A stretch of DNA of 64,000 nucleotides from Daedaleopsis sinensis. Its lineage: Eukaryota > Basidiomycota > Agaricomycetes > Polyporales > Polyporaceae. Shown here piece after piece: positions 1-10,098 of this stretch (position 1 is its first letter; each line of letters opens with the position of its first letter). The DNA lies in the NCBI GenBank assembly GCA_033807695.1, contig CM066309.1:2232001-2296000 (forward strand). Reading direction: 5' to 3'. The translations under genes and the position numbers were made by a program. The notes beneath the pieces are model-generated. The model saw only the letters and a program-made list of their open reading frames with translations. It had not been told where the DNA came from and made no database searches.

Positions 1-29
1 TCTGGCTGTAGAACTTGCTAGTACTAAAT

Positions 30-215
30 AACGGTTCAAGCGGACAACTTGATGCTCTCCAATGTCTGTGAGCTACACACGAGAGCTAATGAACGCTTGA
101 ACGACGTCGGATACGAATATAGAAACTACGAAAACTTAAAGCACCAGGCGTACAGACTCCATTGGCAACTAGGCGGCAGCATCTATGGTGACAAGCAATC
201 TTCCATCACTGTGTG
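30..215. repeat. Divergent copy of the flank of the DUF5648 duplication
   Basis: This stretch resembles 28139-28320, which lies just downstream of the second DUF5648 gene. Shared blocks include AAGCGGACAA, GATGCTCTC, CACACGAGAGCTAA and GTCGGATAC/ATCGGATAC. The similarity is clearly diverged and has small gaps, so it is an old copy. It suggests that more of the duplicated family lies to the left of the window. A 95-codon frame across it has no coding signature and is not called as a gene. Confidence 0.55.
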
Positions 216-844
216 CCCCGGTCGTCGGGAATTTCACGGCGGAGTACTTCGGGAATTGTCTGGAACGGTGATGATGTGTTCTGATGAAGAGCCCCAAGTT
301 CTGAGCGCTTCGAGGCATCACCACTTGGGGAATTAGTGGGTAGCACACACTAGATTTTGAAACACTTCACCATGTACTGATCCTTCTCACTAACGCATTG
401 TTCACCATCATTTACGAGTGAGATCACTGTCAAATATATGGTGCATGCCGCCATGATGTATCGTACTTTCAACTGTGGTGCGTGCTGGCATAATCCCTAT
501 CACACTTGGGTCACAGACTAGGTAAACCTCACCAGACATTCTCTAGACGACACTGCAGACATTTCACCATGTCGCTCACCATGTTTCGGCGTGGTAGAAA
601 TGTTCTCGGCACTTCGCTTGATGATATTTCCTTGATCTGTAGGCGCAGTCACACTGATAGCATTCTCGAAAATCAGATCATATATTGGCGCTGCCATCCC
701 AAAAGGGAATACATGGTCGCTACTGGCATCTAGTACACGTCACATCGCGGAAGAGAAGTTCCAACTCGTCGACGTCAAGCCGACGCAGTACAGGGCCCCC
801 ACTCTGAGGGAGTGCGTATAGTAAGTACTACTATGCAGCCCCAT
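216..844. other. Intergenic, nothing recognised
   Basis: Short open frames only. I see no conserved protein, RNA gene or clear repeat in this stretch. Confidence 0.5.
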
Positions 845-1709
845 CTAGATTTCACAACTCGGTGAGCGACGACGACGAGGACTGGTCTTGAGCTCACTAC
901 GGTTCAGGTACCCACTGCGGATGGCGTGCTTGCGACGGTTCGAAAGGAACTGCTTGGCCATCTCAGCGGTGACCCAGTTGTTGTGGTACCGCCTGAGAAT
1001 CGGATGAGCCTCGCGGGCCTACACAAATATCGGTGAGCTCCATCAATCACCGAGATGATGACTAGTCACTAAACCATCACACAGGATGACGTACCGCTTT
1101 GTACACCTTGGCAAGGGACTCGGTGCTGTGGCGACGGAAGTCCTCAGTGATGTCGAGCTTGCACATCACTACCAGGTCACGCACGGTGCGCTAGCCAATG
1201 AGCAATGGCAGTGAGTACATTGGCCAGAGCACATGCTGGTTGTCACTCACCTGAATGGACCTGTAGTCGTCGTGTTCAAGCCTAGACAGCCGCTCGAGGT
1301 TGCGTAGGATCCCTCGGGGCTTAGGGATTGTTGCAGCGGTAGCCTGAGCAGCAGGTCCTGCGGCGGGGCCTGCGGCCGCAGCTTGAGCATCAGCGGCAGC
1401 CCTGGCAGCCGCTTCGACTTGGGCATTAGCAGCTGCGACTTCGAGGCGGAGCCGCTCAAGGCCAGCCGTCGCCTCTTGGAGCTGTTCAGCGGCATCTTGA
1501 CGGTCTGATGGTACGCGTGAGTATCATCGCAGACTGTGACCGTGACACTGATAAGGTTCGTGGTTAGACTTACCCTGTACTTCGCCGGTGAGCTTCTGCT
1601 GGAGCTCGGCAATGAGAAGTTCTAGGTCTTTCTTGGTGCGCTTGGTGCAGGAGAGGGAATGAGGAGAGGTGGAAAGCGACCATGGTACGTGACTCACAGG
1701 TCTGGACAT
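845..1709 (-). CDS. Orphan coiled-coil protein, 4 exons, 219 aa
   Basis: Exons on the minus strand are 1709-1574, 1504-1251, 1190-1095 and 1018-845, and all phases close. The protein starts MSRP. It has a Leu/Glu/Gln-rich region predicted to be coiled coil (about residues 30-75), an Ala/Pro-rich stretch, and a basic C-terminal domain with the motifs YRSIQRTVRDLVVMCKL and YHNNWVTAEMAKQFLSNRR. It ends in an Arg-rich tail. The family is not recognised. The C-terminal domain looks conserved and could bind nucleic acid, but that is inference from charge only. A TATA-like box lies about 200 bp upstream of the start. The gene sits beside a stack of transposons, so it could itself be element-derived. 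Start choice: the first ATG in the frame that joins the first donor. Confidence 0.6.
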
Positions 1710-1910
1710 TGTGCCGGACAATTGATATGGACGGCGATAGTGAGACTTAAAAGAGTGAAGGTGTTTGACAGGTATGGAGCCAGAGGAGAGGAACAACGAA
1801 GAGGTAGTGTTCACGGCAGGGATGTTGGCAGAGGGTGACCGGCACCAGTAGGAGGAAGTTGGAAGGGGGGAAAATGGGGAGGTAGGCGTGTCGTTGAGCG
1901 GTGAGTGGTC

Positions 1911-1916
1911 TATATA
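1911..1916 (-). promoter_or_regulatory. TATA box of the orphan gene at 845-1709
   Basis: On the minus strand the sequence reads CAGTATATAGACC. It lies about 200 bp before the ATG, followed by a C/T-rich leader, as is common in fungal promoters. Confidence 0.4.
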
Positions 1917-1946
1917 CTGAGCGCATATTTTTCGTTGTTTGGCTCA

Positions 1947-2160
1947 CCTTGCGTGGTCATGGAGCTTAGTGCCCCGTGTACCTAGGACAACCGGAAAACG
2001 GGTAGATTCAGCCTGTAGTGCGCGCCGTGACCCGCGCCACTGATATCGGGATCTGCACATAAAGGGCGTCGGGAGAGGCCCATTATGGTCACCTTCACGA
2101 TGTTCGGCCGTGACGGCTAGTTCGGAGACCACTGTGCTGCCACTCGTGACTCAAGCCTGT
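1947..2160. other. Left flank of the chromovirus insertion
   Basis: About 210 bp with no gene. It may be the original sequence left of the Tnp2 transposase gene, since the chromovirus separates it from 8413. No convincing CACTA-type terminal inverted repeat could be matched to the right side of the Tnp2 gene. Confidence 0.35.
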
Positions 2161-2165
2161 GTGGA
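2161..2165. repeat. Target-site duplication GTGGA, left copy
   Basis: Matches 8408-8412 on the other side of the chromovirus. Confidence 0.95.
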
Positions 2166-2437
2166 TGTAAGCCCTACGCTCGATTCATATGTGACATCAC
2201 TCTCGCGCTTACCTTACACAGCCACCGTATCCTTCACACATTCCCTATTCGGATAGTACATCTTCTCAGTATTCTGACTGCGTGCTACTCTACCTCATAC
2301 TTAGAGCAGCAACGCAGGTACGTACCTCACACATGTTTATCTACCTCATACTTAGAGCAGCAACGCAGAGTTTTTGTGCCTGTTCTGTTCCCCTCCAGTG
2401 TGAGCTCTCGGACGCCGCCTCCGCTGCGAGGCTTACA
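2166..2437 (+). repeat. 5' LTR of the chromovirus
   Basis: 272 bp, TG...CA ends, one mismatch to the 3' LTR. It contains an internal 29-bp direct repeat (2289-2317 and 2340-2368) separated by 22 bp. This repeat is also present in the 3' LTR. Confidence 0.97.
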
Positions 2438-3265
2438 CTTTTTTTTTGAACATCGCACACCGACCTGCCGGAGACAAATCCTCTCAAGGAGCCTCACCAG
2501 GTCTAGACCGCCAACAGGACAGTTGAACAGGATCACGGTGCGGGACGCGAAAGGGAGCTCGCCCCTTCCTTCTCGTCTCGCCCTCGTTTTTTCTGCACAC
2601 TGTCGCGGTACAGGCCCTCGGTTCCTATCCCACTCCGGACTCGTTCTCGAGGAGCTCCCATCCCACCCGAGACACGTGCGGATCCCCTCAGTGCCAGGGT
2701 GGACGACACACGAGGTTCGACAGGAGGGATTGACCCCGTCCTGGACAGTCTTTCCCCGGACTCGACTCTTTCGAGTCTGACCTCGATCTCGTCTTTACCC
2801 TCAACGCGCTCGGGATCTCCAATCCGTGACGCTTCTGCCTCTACTCGGAGACGCTCCTCGAGTGAAGACGCCCGCATACAAGGACTTTCGAGACGCATAT
2901 ATCCACCTCTCGTGAGTCTGAACCAATCGATCTCTTCCGCCCGTCCCCTGCCACAGAAGCTGGCTCTACCTCCGTCATCCGAACCCGTTGTCGTTGTGCA
3001 AGACACCGACACTACGATCTCCGCTGCCCCGGGATCTTCGTCTCTCACCGTTACCGCCATCTGCTCTGCTGCCGACCCCTCCGCACCGACGACTACCAAA
3101 GTCGTTCCCTGCTTCACGAATCCTATTGCAATCACTACTGCTCCTGCTGTTACTCGATACGTTCCCCGGTTTCGTCCGATCGACACTCTCCCGCCTCCGG
3201 TTCCTCAGCAGCATTCGTCATCCGACTCCGATTCCGATTCTGTCTCGCACCGAAATCGTACGACA

Positions 3266-6200
3266 ATGTCCTCCACCTCTGCAAATGCTTCGGATATCGC
3301 GGAAGTTAAATGTGATTCGTATAAAGAACTCCCCGCTCTGACTGCCGGCAAACTCACGCCGGTGGTCTATCATGAATGGGTCGCTAAATGCGGCCAGTAC
3401 TTCGAGACTAAGACGATCACGGACGACCGCAAAGTCTTCGTGGCCATGTCTGGAGTACGCGACCCAATCATGAAAGACTGGTACTATGCGGATCAATTAG
3501 CCTTCCATCGCCTCTCTTGGAGAGATTTCTGTATCCAATTCCAGACTCGCTTCCTGGAGAAATTCTGGGATCAGAAGCTAGTGCAGAACATGTCTCGTCT
3601 TTCCCAGACCACGGAGGAACCTCTCACGCGCTTCATCGAGCGCCTCGAGCGTCAGAACATCCTGCTGCGTGGATCAGTACACCGATGGGATGACGACCGC
3701 CTTCGAGAGCACATCGAGTCCCACGCGGCCCCCGATGTCCGCTCTGAGGCCAACAAAATCATCTATCGTTCAGTAAACGACTATCGGACCTGGAAGACCG
3801 CCTTGTGCGAGTACGACGAGGACCGGCTGCGAACGCGCGCGCGTACACTCAGGGAGGTAAAGAGCGTTCTAGCCCAAGAGCGTCAAACACCTTCGAAGCG
3901 CTCCGGTGCCCCTCGCGACCGCGAACAATCCTCGTCCTCATCCATCACGGTCTCTTCCTCGTCCTCCAAACCTCGACTCCCCGCTCTCACTCCTGCTGAA
4001 CGTGAATACCTGTTTGCCAACAACGGGTGTCTCAAATGTCGTAGGATCAACGTCGACCATCGGTCCAAGACGTGTCCGAACGATTTCCCTGACGCCGCCA
4101 CGTACAAGACCGTCGGCCCATCCTCTTCGAAGTCGACGACGGTCACTTCAAGCACTCGCCGGACTGCTGTGGCTGCGCTTGGACCTCTTGACGACGATGA
4201 GTCCCTCGAACATGCCGAGTCTGAGACCGACTCGCTCTCCGCTACAATCGCCGCTATCAGCGACAAGCTCGCGACGACCGGAATCCTCGATTCTGGCTCG
4301 TATTCCTCCTCTTCTGAGGAGGACGACGACGGGTACGTATCCCCGCCTTCTGTACCACACCTCACGTGGCGCACGTCGCTACACACCCCCGACGGCTTGT
4401 CAGAGCCTTTGCCTATGCTGATCGATTGCGCTTCACCACCAGTGCTTATTAGGGCTGATGTCGTATCCGCTCACAAACTACGCCGACATTCCTTGCGAGA
4501 ACCTTTCCGTCTGGGCGACGCATTCAACGGTGGCGAGCATGTGTCGAAGGAGTGGGTGAAGGTCAGGGTGGGAGACCCTGCTTCTAGCTACTCCTCACGA
4601 TCGGTTCGCGCCTACGTCGTAGACAACCTGTGTGTACCCGTGATACTAGGCAATTCATTCCTAGCACGTAACCACCTCCTGCCGGATCTCCGGCTTCGTG
4701 CGCTCTGGGACTCCCATTCTGGAGTAGACGTTCTCGCCCCGGCTGTCCCTTCCTCCCCTCCTCCCCCGTCTGTGCGAGAAAGTCGTACGCTACGTCTGGA
4801 GTATGAGCACCTCCAGGCACGGCTACGACTGACGCAGCACAAAGACGTTATGCGTGAACTGCTGCAGGCGATCTCCACGCGGGAGGGCGAGCCCCTTATG
4901 GGGGCTCCCGCGTTGACCATTGCTGCTGTTCGTTCACGCATCGAAGAGCTCGCTGAGCTCGACGAGATGGCAGTCGCTGACGCGTCTATGAAGGACAAGT
5001 ACCGCGACTGTTTCCCCCTCGATATCCCGACCCTCGACGAACTACCGACCAACGTCTACCACGAATTCAACCTGAAAGACCCCAACATGACGATTAAAAG
5101 ACGCACTTACGATTGTCCAAAGAAATACAAGTCAGTATGGAACGAGCTGCTGCAGGAGCATCTCGTAGCTGGTCGGATTCGTCCATCTTCCTCCCCCTTC
5201 GCTTCGCCCGCGTTCTTGATTCCTAAATCGGATCCCTCCGCGAAGCCGCGCTGGGTGAACGATTATAGGCAACTGAATCAGAACACGATACCCGATGCCC
5301 ATCCTCTACCCAGTATCCAAGAGATATTGGCTGACTGCGAGAAAGGTCGCGTGTGGGGTAAATTGGATATGACCAATTCTTTTTTCCAGACACGCGTAAA
5401 GCCTGAGCACATCCCCTACACAGCCGTTACGACACCCTTCGGCTTATACGAGTGGACGGTGATGCCGCAGGGGTGCCGAAACGCCCCCAGCACTCATCAA
5501 AGATGCATGTTCAACGCTCTTCGTCAACATATAGGCAAGATCTGCCATGTCTACCTAGATGATATAATCATTTGGTCGCAGGACATGGCTGAGCACCGTC
5601 GAAACGTTGCGACTATCCTCGATGCTCTTCGCGCTAACAAACTCTATGTTTCGCTGAAGAAGACGACCCTATTCTGCAAGGAACTCAGCTTCTTAGGCCA
5701 CAATATCTCCCGTGCCGGAATCTCTCCTGACGGAAAGAAAGTCGACCGCATCCTCTCGTGGCCGACTCCTCGTTCTGCTGGCGACGTACGCTCGTTCCTC
5801 GGACTCACTCGCTACTTGGCTAGCTTTCTTCCTTCGCTCGCATCTTTGACCGCTACTCTGACGCCTCTGACGACGAAGGAATCCGAACGCGAGTTCATCT
5901 GGGAGGACCGACACACTGTCGCTTTCGAAGGAGTCAAAGCTCTCGTGACTGGACACGGATGCTTGACCTCCATAAACCACGACGACATGCGCGACAACAA
6001 AATCTTTGTTTGTTGCGACGCGAGCGACTTCGCGACGGGAGCCGTTCTATCTTACGGTCCTACACTCGAGACAGCACGACCTGTAGCCTTCGAGTCTGCT
6101 CAACTGAAGGCTGCGGAGCTGAATTATCCCGTACATGAAAAGGAACTCCTGTCGATCGTCCGCGCACTCAAGAAGTGGCGTGTAGACCTACTCGGAGTCC

Positions 6201-8059
6201 CTTTCATCGTCTACACGGATCATCGAACACTCGAGAACTTTGGCACCCAAAAGAACTTGTCCCGTCGACAGGCGCGCTGGCAAGAATTCTTGGGCCAGTA
6301 CGACTTCAACATCACTTACTTGAAGGGCGAAGAGAACTCCATCGCGGACGCGCTCTCTCATCTCCGTCCTCAGGATATTATCATAGATCCATCCACTGTC
6401 GCGACAATCGGTCTCATCCAATCCGCTTCTACCGCGCTACGTGCTCGCGCCCTCCTCGAGAACTGTGATCGTGTAGTCGTCGCTCCTGTGTCTGTCCTGC
6501 AAATAGCGACCGATGCGGCTTGGCTAGATCGTGTTCGTGCTGGCTACCTCGAGGACCGCTGGTGTATCAAGCTGCTAAAGGGACTAGCAGGCGACGGCGA
6601 ACAAGCTGCCTTGGAGCTTTTTCACTCCGGATCCCTTAACGGTCGCTCTCATGCGGGGGTCCGCTGTGTCGACAAGCTCTTATACGTGGGGAACCGCCTC
6701 GTCGTCCCGAGGATCGCTTCCCTGAGGGAAGTCATCTTCGCTCTCGCACACGACACACTTGGTCACGGCGGCTTCGATAAGTCTTACGCCGCCATTCGCA
6801 GCGACTACTACTGGCCCCACATGCGGAAGGAGCTACAAACAATGTATATCCCCGGTTGCGAGTCCTGTCAGAGGAACAAATCGTCTACTCGAAAACGACC
6901 TGGGCCACTTCATCCCTTACCAGTTCCCGACGGCCGTTGTCTATCAGTCGCCATTGACTTCGTTGGACCATTGCCTCCAGACGGTGGTTTCAACAGTCTC
7001 GTGACGATGACGTGCCGCATGAACTCAGATCTCCGTATCGTTCCCTGCCGGACGGACATCTCAGCCGAAGATTTCGCAGCCATCTTCTTCGAACATTGGT
7101 ATTGCGAAAATGGTCTACCTGATGTTATCATCTCAGACCGCGATCCATTATTCATCTCAGCATTCTGGCGCGCTCTGCATCGTCTTTCCGGGGTCAAACT
7201 TAACTTGTCGTCCTCGTTCCACCCTCAGTCAGACGGCGCTAGCGAACGCTCGAACAAGACTGTCGTGCAAATGCTACGCTACCATGTCAACCGCAAACAG
7301 ACCGGCTGGGTCGCCGCTCTGCCCGCAATCCGCTTCCAAATCATGAACACGGTCAATGCCTCGACCGGGTTCACTCCCTTCCAGCTACGTCATGGCCGTT
7401 CACCGCGTGTGGTCCCTCCTGTCTCCTCCGCTCTCGTCGACGAAGCTCGTGTGGAATTTCCGACTGGGGCTGATGCGGCTCGCGACGTCATCGCTCGACT
7501 GGAGACGGATACCATGGAGGCGGCTGACAACCTCCTTATGGCCAAGATCGACCAGGCGGACGCTGCTAACCATGGTCGAGCACCGGATCCCCGATTCGTC
7601 ATCGGCGATCAGGTCTTGCTGTCTACCTTCCACCGTCGGCGTGAATACATGCAAAGAGGCGACACACGAGTCGCTAAATTCATGGTACGATTTGACGGAC
7701 CTTTCCGCATTCTTCAGGCTTGGCCCGACTCGTCAGCGTATACTCTGGACTTGCCCGAGTCTATGCGCATCTTTCCCACTTTCCACGTCTCCCTCCTCAA
7801 ACGCTTTGTTCCGAACGACGAGGACATGTTCCCAGGACGCGAGGATGCCGCTCCCGGACCAACCGTTGGCCCTGATGGGGAATCCGAGTGGTTCGTCGAA
7901 CGCATTCTCGACTGTCGTCGTGTTGGACGTGGATACCGTTATCTGGTTCGTTGGCTCGGATACGGCCCCGCGCACGACTCGTGGCTCCCGGGCCGAGAGG
8001 TTAAAGACTGTGAAGCTCTTGACATTTACAATTCAGAAAACAACATCGTCGAAGATTAA
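3266..8059 (+). CDS. Gag-Pol polyprotein with C-terminal chromodomain
   Basis: From the first in-frame ATG at 3266 the product is 1597 aa. The same frame is open without any ATG from 2507, and that leader is Ser/Thr/Pro-rich and looks translated, so a non-AUG or otherwise unusual start is possible. The order is capsid-like Gag, then a zinc knuckle near residue 255 of CX2CX6HX4C form. A degenerate protease follows, with IDCAS where D(S/T)GA is expected. RT has YLDD at residue 763, and RNase H starts near 911. The integrase has an HHCC finger (from about 1160) and a DDE triad at D1231, D1291 and E1327 with the expected 35-residue D-E spacing. The chromodomain is at about 1541-1597 (EWFVERILDCRR, YLVRWLGYG). 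Chromodomains direct chromovirus integration to histone-marked chromatin. Gag and Pol share one frame with no frameshift. Confidence 0.95.
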   Translation: MSSTSANASDIAEVKCDSYKELPALTAGKLTPVVYHEWVAKCGQYFETKTITDDRKVFVAMSGVRDPIMKDWYYADQLAFHRLSWRDFCIQFQTRFLEKFWDQKLVQNMSRLSQTTEEPLTRFIERLERQNILLRGSVHRWDDDRLREHIESHAAPDVRSEANKIIYRSVNDYRTWKTALCEYDEDRLRTRARTLREVKSVLAQERQTPSKRSGAPRDREQSSSSSITVSSSSSKPRLPALTPAEREYLFANNGCLKCRRINVDHRSKTCPNDFPDAATYKTVGPSSSKSTTVTSSTRRTAVAALGPLDDDESLEHAESETDSLSATIAAISDKLATTGILDSGSYSSSSEEDDDGYVSPPSVPHLTWRTSLHTPDGLSEPLPMLIDCASPPVLIRADVVSAHKLRRHSLREPFRLGDAFNGGEHVSKEWVKVRVGDPASSYSSRSVRAYVVDNLCVPVILGNSFLARNHLLPDLRLRALWDSHSGVDVLAPAVPSSPPPPSVRESRTLRLEYEHLQARLRLTQHKDVMRELLQAISTREGEPLMGAPALTIAAVRSRIEELAELDEMAVADASMKDKYRDCFPLDIPTLDELPTNVYHEFNLKDPNMTIKRRTYDCPKKYKSVWNELLQEHLVAGRIRPSSSPFASPAFLIPKSDPSAKPRWVNDYRQLNQNTIPDAHPLPSIQEILADCEKGRVWGKLDMTNSFFQTRVKPEHIPYTAVTTPFGLYEWTVMPQGCRNAPSTHQRCMFNALRQHIGKICHVYLDDIIIWSQDMAEHRRNVATILDALRANKLYVSLKKTTLFCKELSFLGHNISRAGISPDGKKVDRILSWPTPRSAGDVRSFLGLTRYLASFLPSLASLTATLTPLTTKESEREFIWEDRHTVAFEGVKALVTGHGCLTSINHDDMRDNKIFVCCDASDFATGAVLSYGPTLETARPVAFESAQLKAAELNYPVHEKELLSIVRALKKWRVDLLGVPFIVYTDHRTLENFGTQKNLSRRQARWQEFLGQYDFNITYLKGEENSIADALSHLRPQDIIIDPSTVATIGLIQSASTALRARALLENCDRVVVAPVSVLQIATDAAWLDRVRAGYLEDRWCIKLLKGLAGDGEQAALELFHSGSLNGRSHAGVRCVDKLLYVGNRLVVPRIASLREVIFALAHDTLGHGGFDKSYAAIRSDYYWPHMRKELQTMYIPGCESCQRNKSSTRKRPGPLHPLPVPDGRCLSVAIDFVGPLPPDGGFNSLVTMTCRMNSDLRIVPCRTDISAEDFAAIFFEHWYCENGLPDVIISDRDPLFISAFWRALHRLSGVKLNLSSSFHPQSDGASERSNKTVVQMLRYHVNRKQTGWVAALPAIRFQIMNTVNASTGFTPFQLRHGRSPRVVPPVSSALVDEARVEFPTGADAARDVIARLETDTMEAADNLLMAKIDQADAANHGRAPDPRFVIGDQVLLSTFHRRREYMQRGDTRVAKFMVRFDGPFRILQAWPDSSAYTLDLPESMRIFPTFHVSLLKRFVPNDEDMFPGREDAAPGPTVGPDGESEWFVERILDCRRVGRGYRYLVRWLGYGPAHDSWLPGREVKDCEALDIYNSENNIVED

Positions 8060-8122
8060 TCCCTTTTACCCCCTTCCTTTTTCCTACCGTGCATTTTACC
8101 TCCTCCCCGCGTTCATTTTTTT

Positions 8123-8135
8123 GGATGGGGGAGAG
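8123..8135 (+). other. Polypurine tract of the chromovirus
   Basis: GGATGGGGGAGAG directly precedes the 3' LTR. It is expected to prime plus-strand synthesis. Confidence 0.8.
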
Positions 8136-8407
8136 TGTAAGCCCTACGCTCGATTCATATGTGACATCACTCTCGCGCTTACCTTACACAGCCACCGTAT
8201 CCTTCACACATTCCCTATTCGGATAGTACATCTTCTCGGTATTCTGACTGCGTGCTACTCTACCTCATACTTAGAGCAGCAACGCAGGTACGTACCTCAC
8301 ACATGTTTATCTACCTCATACTTAGAGCAGCAACGCAGAGTTTTTGTGCCTGTTCTGTTCCCCTCCAGTGTGAGCTCTCGGACGCCGCCTCCGCTGCGAG
8401 GCTTACA
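8136..8407 (+). repeat. 3' LTR of the chromovirus
   Basis: Same length as the 5' LTR with one substitution (8238). Confidence 0.97.
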
Positions 8408-8412
8408 GTGGA
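8408..8412. repeat. Target-site duplication GTGGA, right copy
   Basis: Matches 2161-2165. Confidence 0.95.
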
Positions 8413-9103
8413 TATCGAGATAACAGACCGCTTGGAGAAGTCGTCAGACTCACCGGTGCTAAGTCCGTCATCCCCTGTGCGTCCCCCTCAAACTACCGCG
8501 AGCGCGTATACATCCTCGACAGGCTATCCTCTCTAGCTCTTTCCGTCTGCCTCTTCTTGTTACCCTCTTGCTCGTGTGCTTCTGATACTGTGCAACATGG
8601 CTCCACCAAAAATCAAATGCAGACATTGCGGAGAACTTGTGTCCCGCTCGACGGAGTGGCGACACATGAACGGGGACGCACCAGCCTCTTTGAACGCAGG
8701 TGTGGCTGCCATGAAGGAGAATCAGTTGCGTGTAGTCCTGCCAGTGAGTGCATCGAGACCAGTCAAGCGACGCAAGACGGCGGCAGACAGCCGCGAAGGA
8801 GACAAGAGCGACCCTGCGATGGATCCCGAAAGTGCCCCATTTGCCGACATGGATGCTGGTGCAAGTCGCAATGCATATGGTCCTGACGGTATGTCCCTGT
8901 TGGATTGATTTGGGCATATATCTAAGGTGTCGGTGATGGTGGACAGATTCTGTGAGCTCGACGGCCACTGGTGCAAATCAAGTAGTATGTTCTCCTCACC
9001 ATGCAAGTGACTTGAGCCCTCAACTATCCGCTCAGAATCCCTCCCCGCAAGCATCTGTGGAGCATCCTGATACCTCAACCGTCTCCGGACGTGATCGGGT
9101 TGC

Positions 9104-9107
9104 ACGC
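9104..9107. repeat. Target-site duplication ACGC, left copy
   Basis: Repeated at 21800-21803. Deleting one copy with the element restores an open Tnp2 frame across the junction, which supports a 4-bp duplication. Confidence 0.85.
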
Positions 9108-10014
9108 TGATGGGGTAACTCTGGGTCGCTGGGCGAAACACACACCCAAACGAGCACGAGATCAGCTACCTAGTAGGGTGCGAGGTGGAGGACAGGTTCC
9201 CGGTGTAGTCGCTCTTCTTCACGTAGCCCGTCGACGATAGACAAGGAAGTTGAGCAACTTCAGATGGAAGTCAAGCAACTTCCGTGGGTGAGGCTAGTCT
9301 GCAAGAGGAGGTTTGAAGATGGACGGTCTTCAATTGAGTGTCGACTAGATGATTCTTGGACTCGGACTCGATCTCTGGAGCTACTGCGCTGCTTTGCTGG
9401 GCCGCAATCCCGCTGACTTATATACTGTACAAATCGTCACCAAATAAACTACAACTATCCTACCAATCGTCCAATCATAGGAAACCCTGCTCCTCCCACG
9501 CTCACGTCGCGATCCTCCTCTCCTGAACCCCTACGGCGCACTCCGGTGGTTAGGTAGGTGTTTGCACCGAGCCTATCACGTCGCCGCTCGACTTGCATCC
9601 GCGGTCACGAGAGCGCTTAGTCTTGTGGCGCGTCACCACGTGATCGCGTCTGAAGTCCATCCGCTCGTCTTCATAGGCCTCGGAAGGCCGTCCCCCTCAC
9701 TCCCTTGTCTTCCGGGCCTCTTCCGACGACCTTCGTACCAATTACTGGACTCCGTGGCGGTCGCCTAGACCAGGCCCTCGATCGATCGCCTCCTCTGTCC
9801 TGGCTAGAGCTCTGGCGACCTCGGTCAGCCGCCGGCAGCTCGGCATCGGCTCCTTCGACCCTTGGAATGGCATGTCTCCGTACTCGCTCCTTCGGTAGTC
9901 GCTCGCCTTCCTTGTGAAGCCGCTCGTCTTCATACTGCGTGAATTGACTGACGGGCGCGAATAGTGATGTGCTGCGTGGTGTTTCCGGGGCCTAGCTGGT
10001 CCTGAGGCTCATCA
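9108..10014 (-). repeat. LTR, left copy (3' LTR in element orientation)
   Basis: 907 bp, no difference seen from 20893-21799. It contains the inverted-repeat motif GAAGTTGAGCAACTTC at 9246-9261 and a related one at 9266-9283. Small open frames inside the LTR occur in both copies and are not called as genes. Confidence 0.97.
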
Positions 10015-10028
10015 CCTCCCCCCCACTT
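10015..10028 (-). other. Polypurine tract next to the LTR
   Basis: On the minus strand AAGTGGGGGGGAGG directly abuts the LTR, the expected plus-strand primer. An identical 14-bp copy lies at 14229-14242. Confidence 0.75.
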
Positions 10029-10055
10029 GCATTCGAACCGTCCTCGGTTTGTGCG

Positions 10056-10063
10056 TATATAAA
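10056..10063 (+). promoter_or_regulatory. TATA box of passenger gene 1
   Basis: TATATAAA, 36 bp before the ATG at 10099. This gene therefore has its own promoter inside the element, just past the LTR boundary. Confidence 0.65.
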
Positions 10064-10098
10064 CTCCCTCGTTCCATCCTCGGTTTTCATCCTTCGCA

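Larger units (their letters stand above)
2166..8407 (+). mobile_element. Complete Ty3/gypsy chromovirus, about 6.2 kb
   Basis: Two 272-bp LTRs (2166-2437 and 8136-8407) begin TGTAAGCC and end GCTTACA. They differ at one position that I can find (A at 2268, G at 8238). The 5-bp target-site duplication GTGGA lies at 2161-2165 and 8408-8412. A purine tract at 8123-8135 immediately precedes the 3' LTR. One long uninterrupted frame encodes Gag, protease, RT, RNase H, integrase and a chromodomain. Near-identical LTRs, a perfect TSD and an unbroken ORF mean a recent insertion that could still be active. I could not recognise a tRNA primer-binding site after the 5' LTR; the sequence there starts C followed by a run of nine T. 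Confidence 0.97.

Noticed and set aside
2040..2160. CACTG words as possible left end of the Tnp2 transposon, paired with CAGTG near 24920
   Set aside because: Similarity stops after 5-6 bases and the flanking trinucleotides do not form a duplication.
2438..2460. Primer-binding site of the chromovirus
   Set aside because: The sequence after the 5' LTR is a T-run. It does not start with TGG and I found no complementary stretch in the LTR that would support self-priming.
2533..3186. 217-codon minus-strand frame under the chromovirus leader
   Set aside because: A shadow of the Ser/Thr-rich plus-strand frame, with low-complexity Arg/Gly/Glu composition.
9562..9933. Open frames inside the 907-bp LTR, repeated at 21347-21718
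   Set aside because: They are present in both LTRs because the LTRs are identical. They have no ATG context, domain or codon signature.
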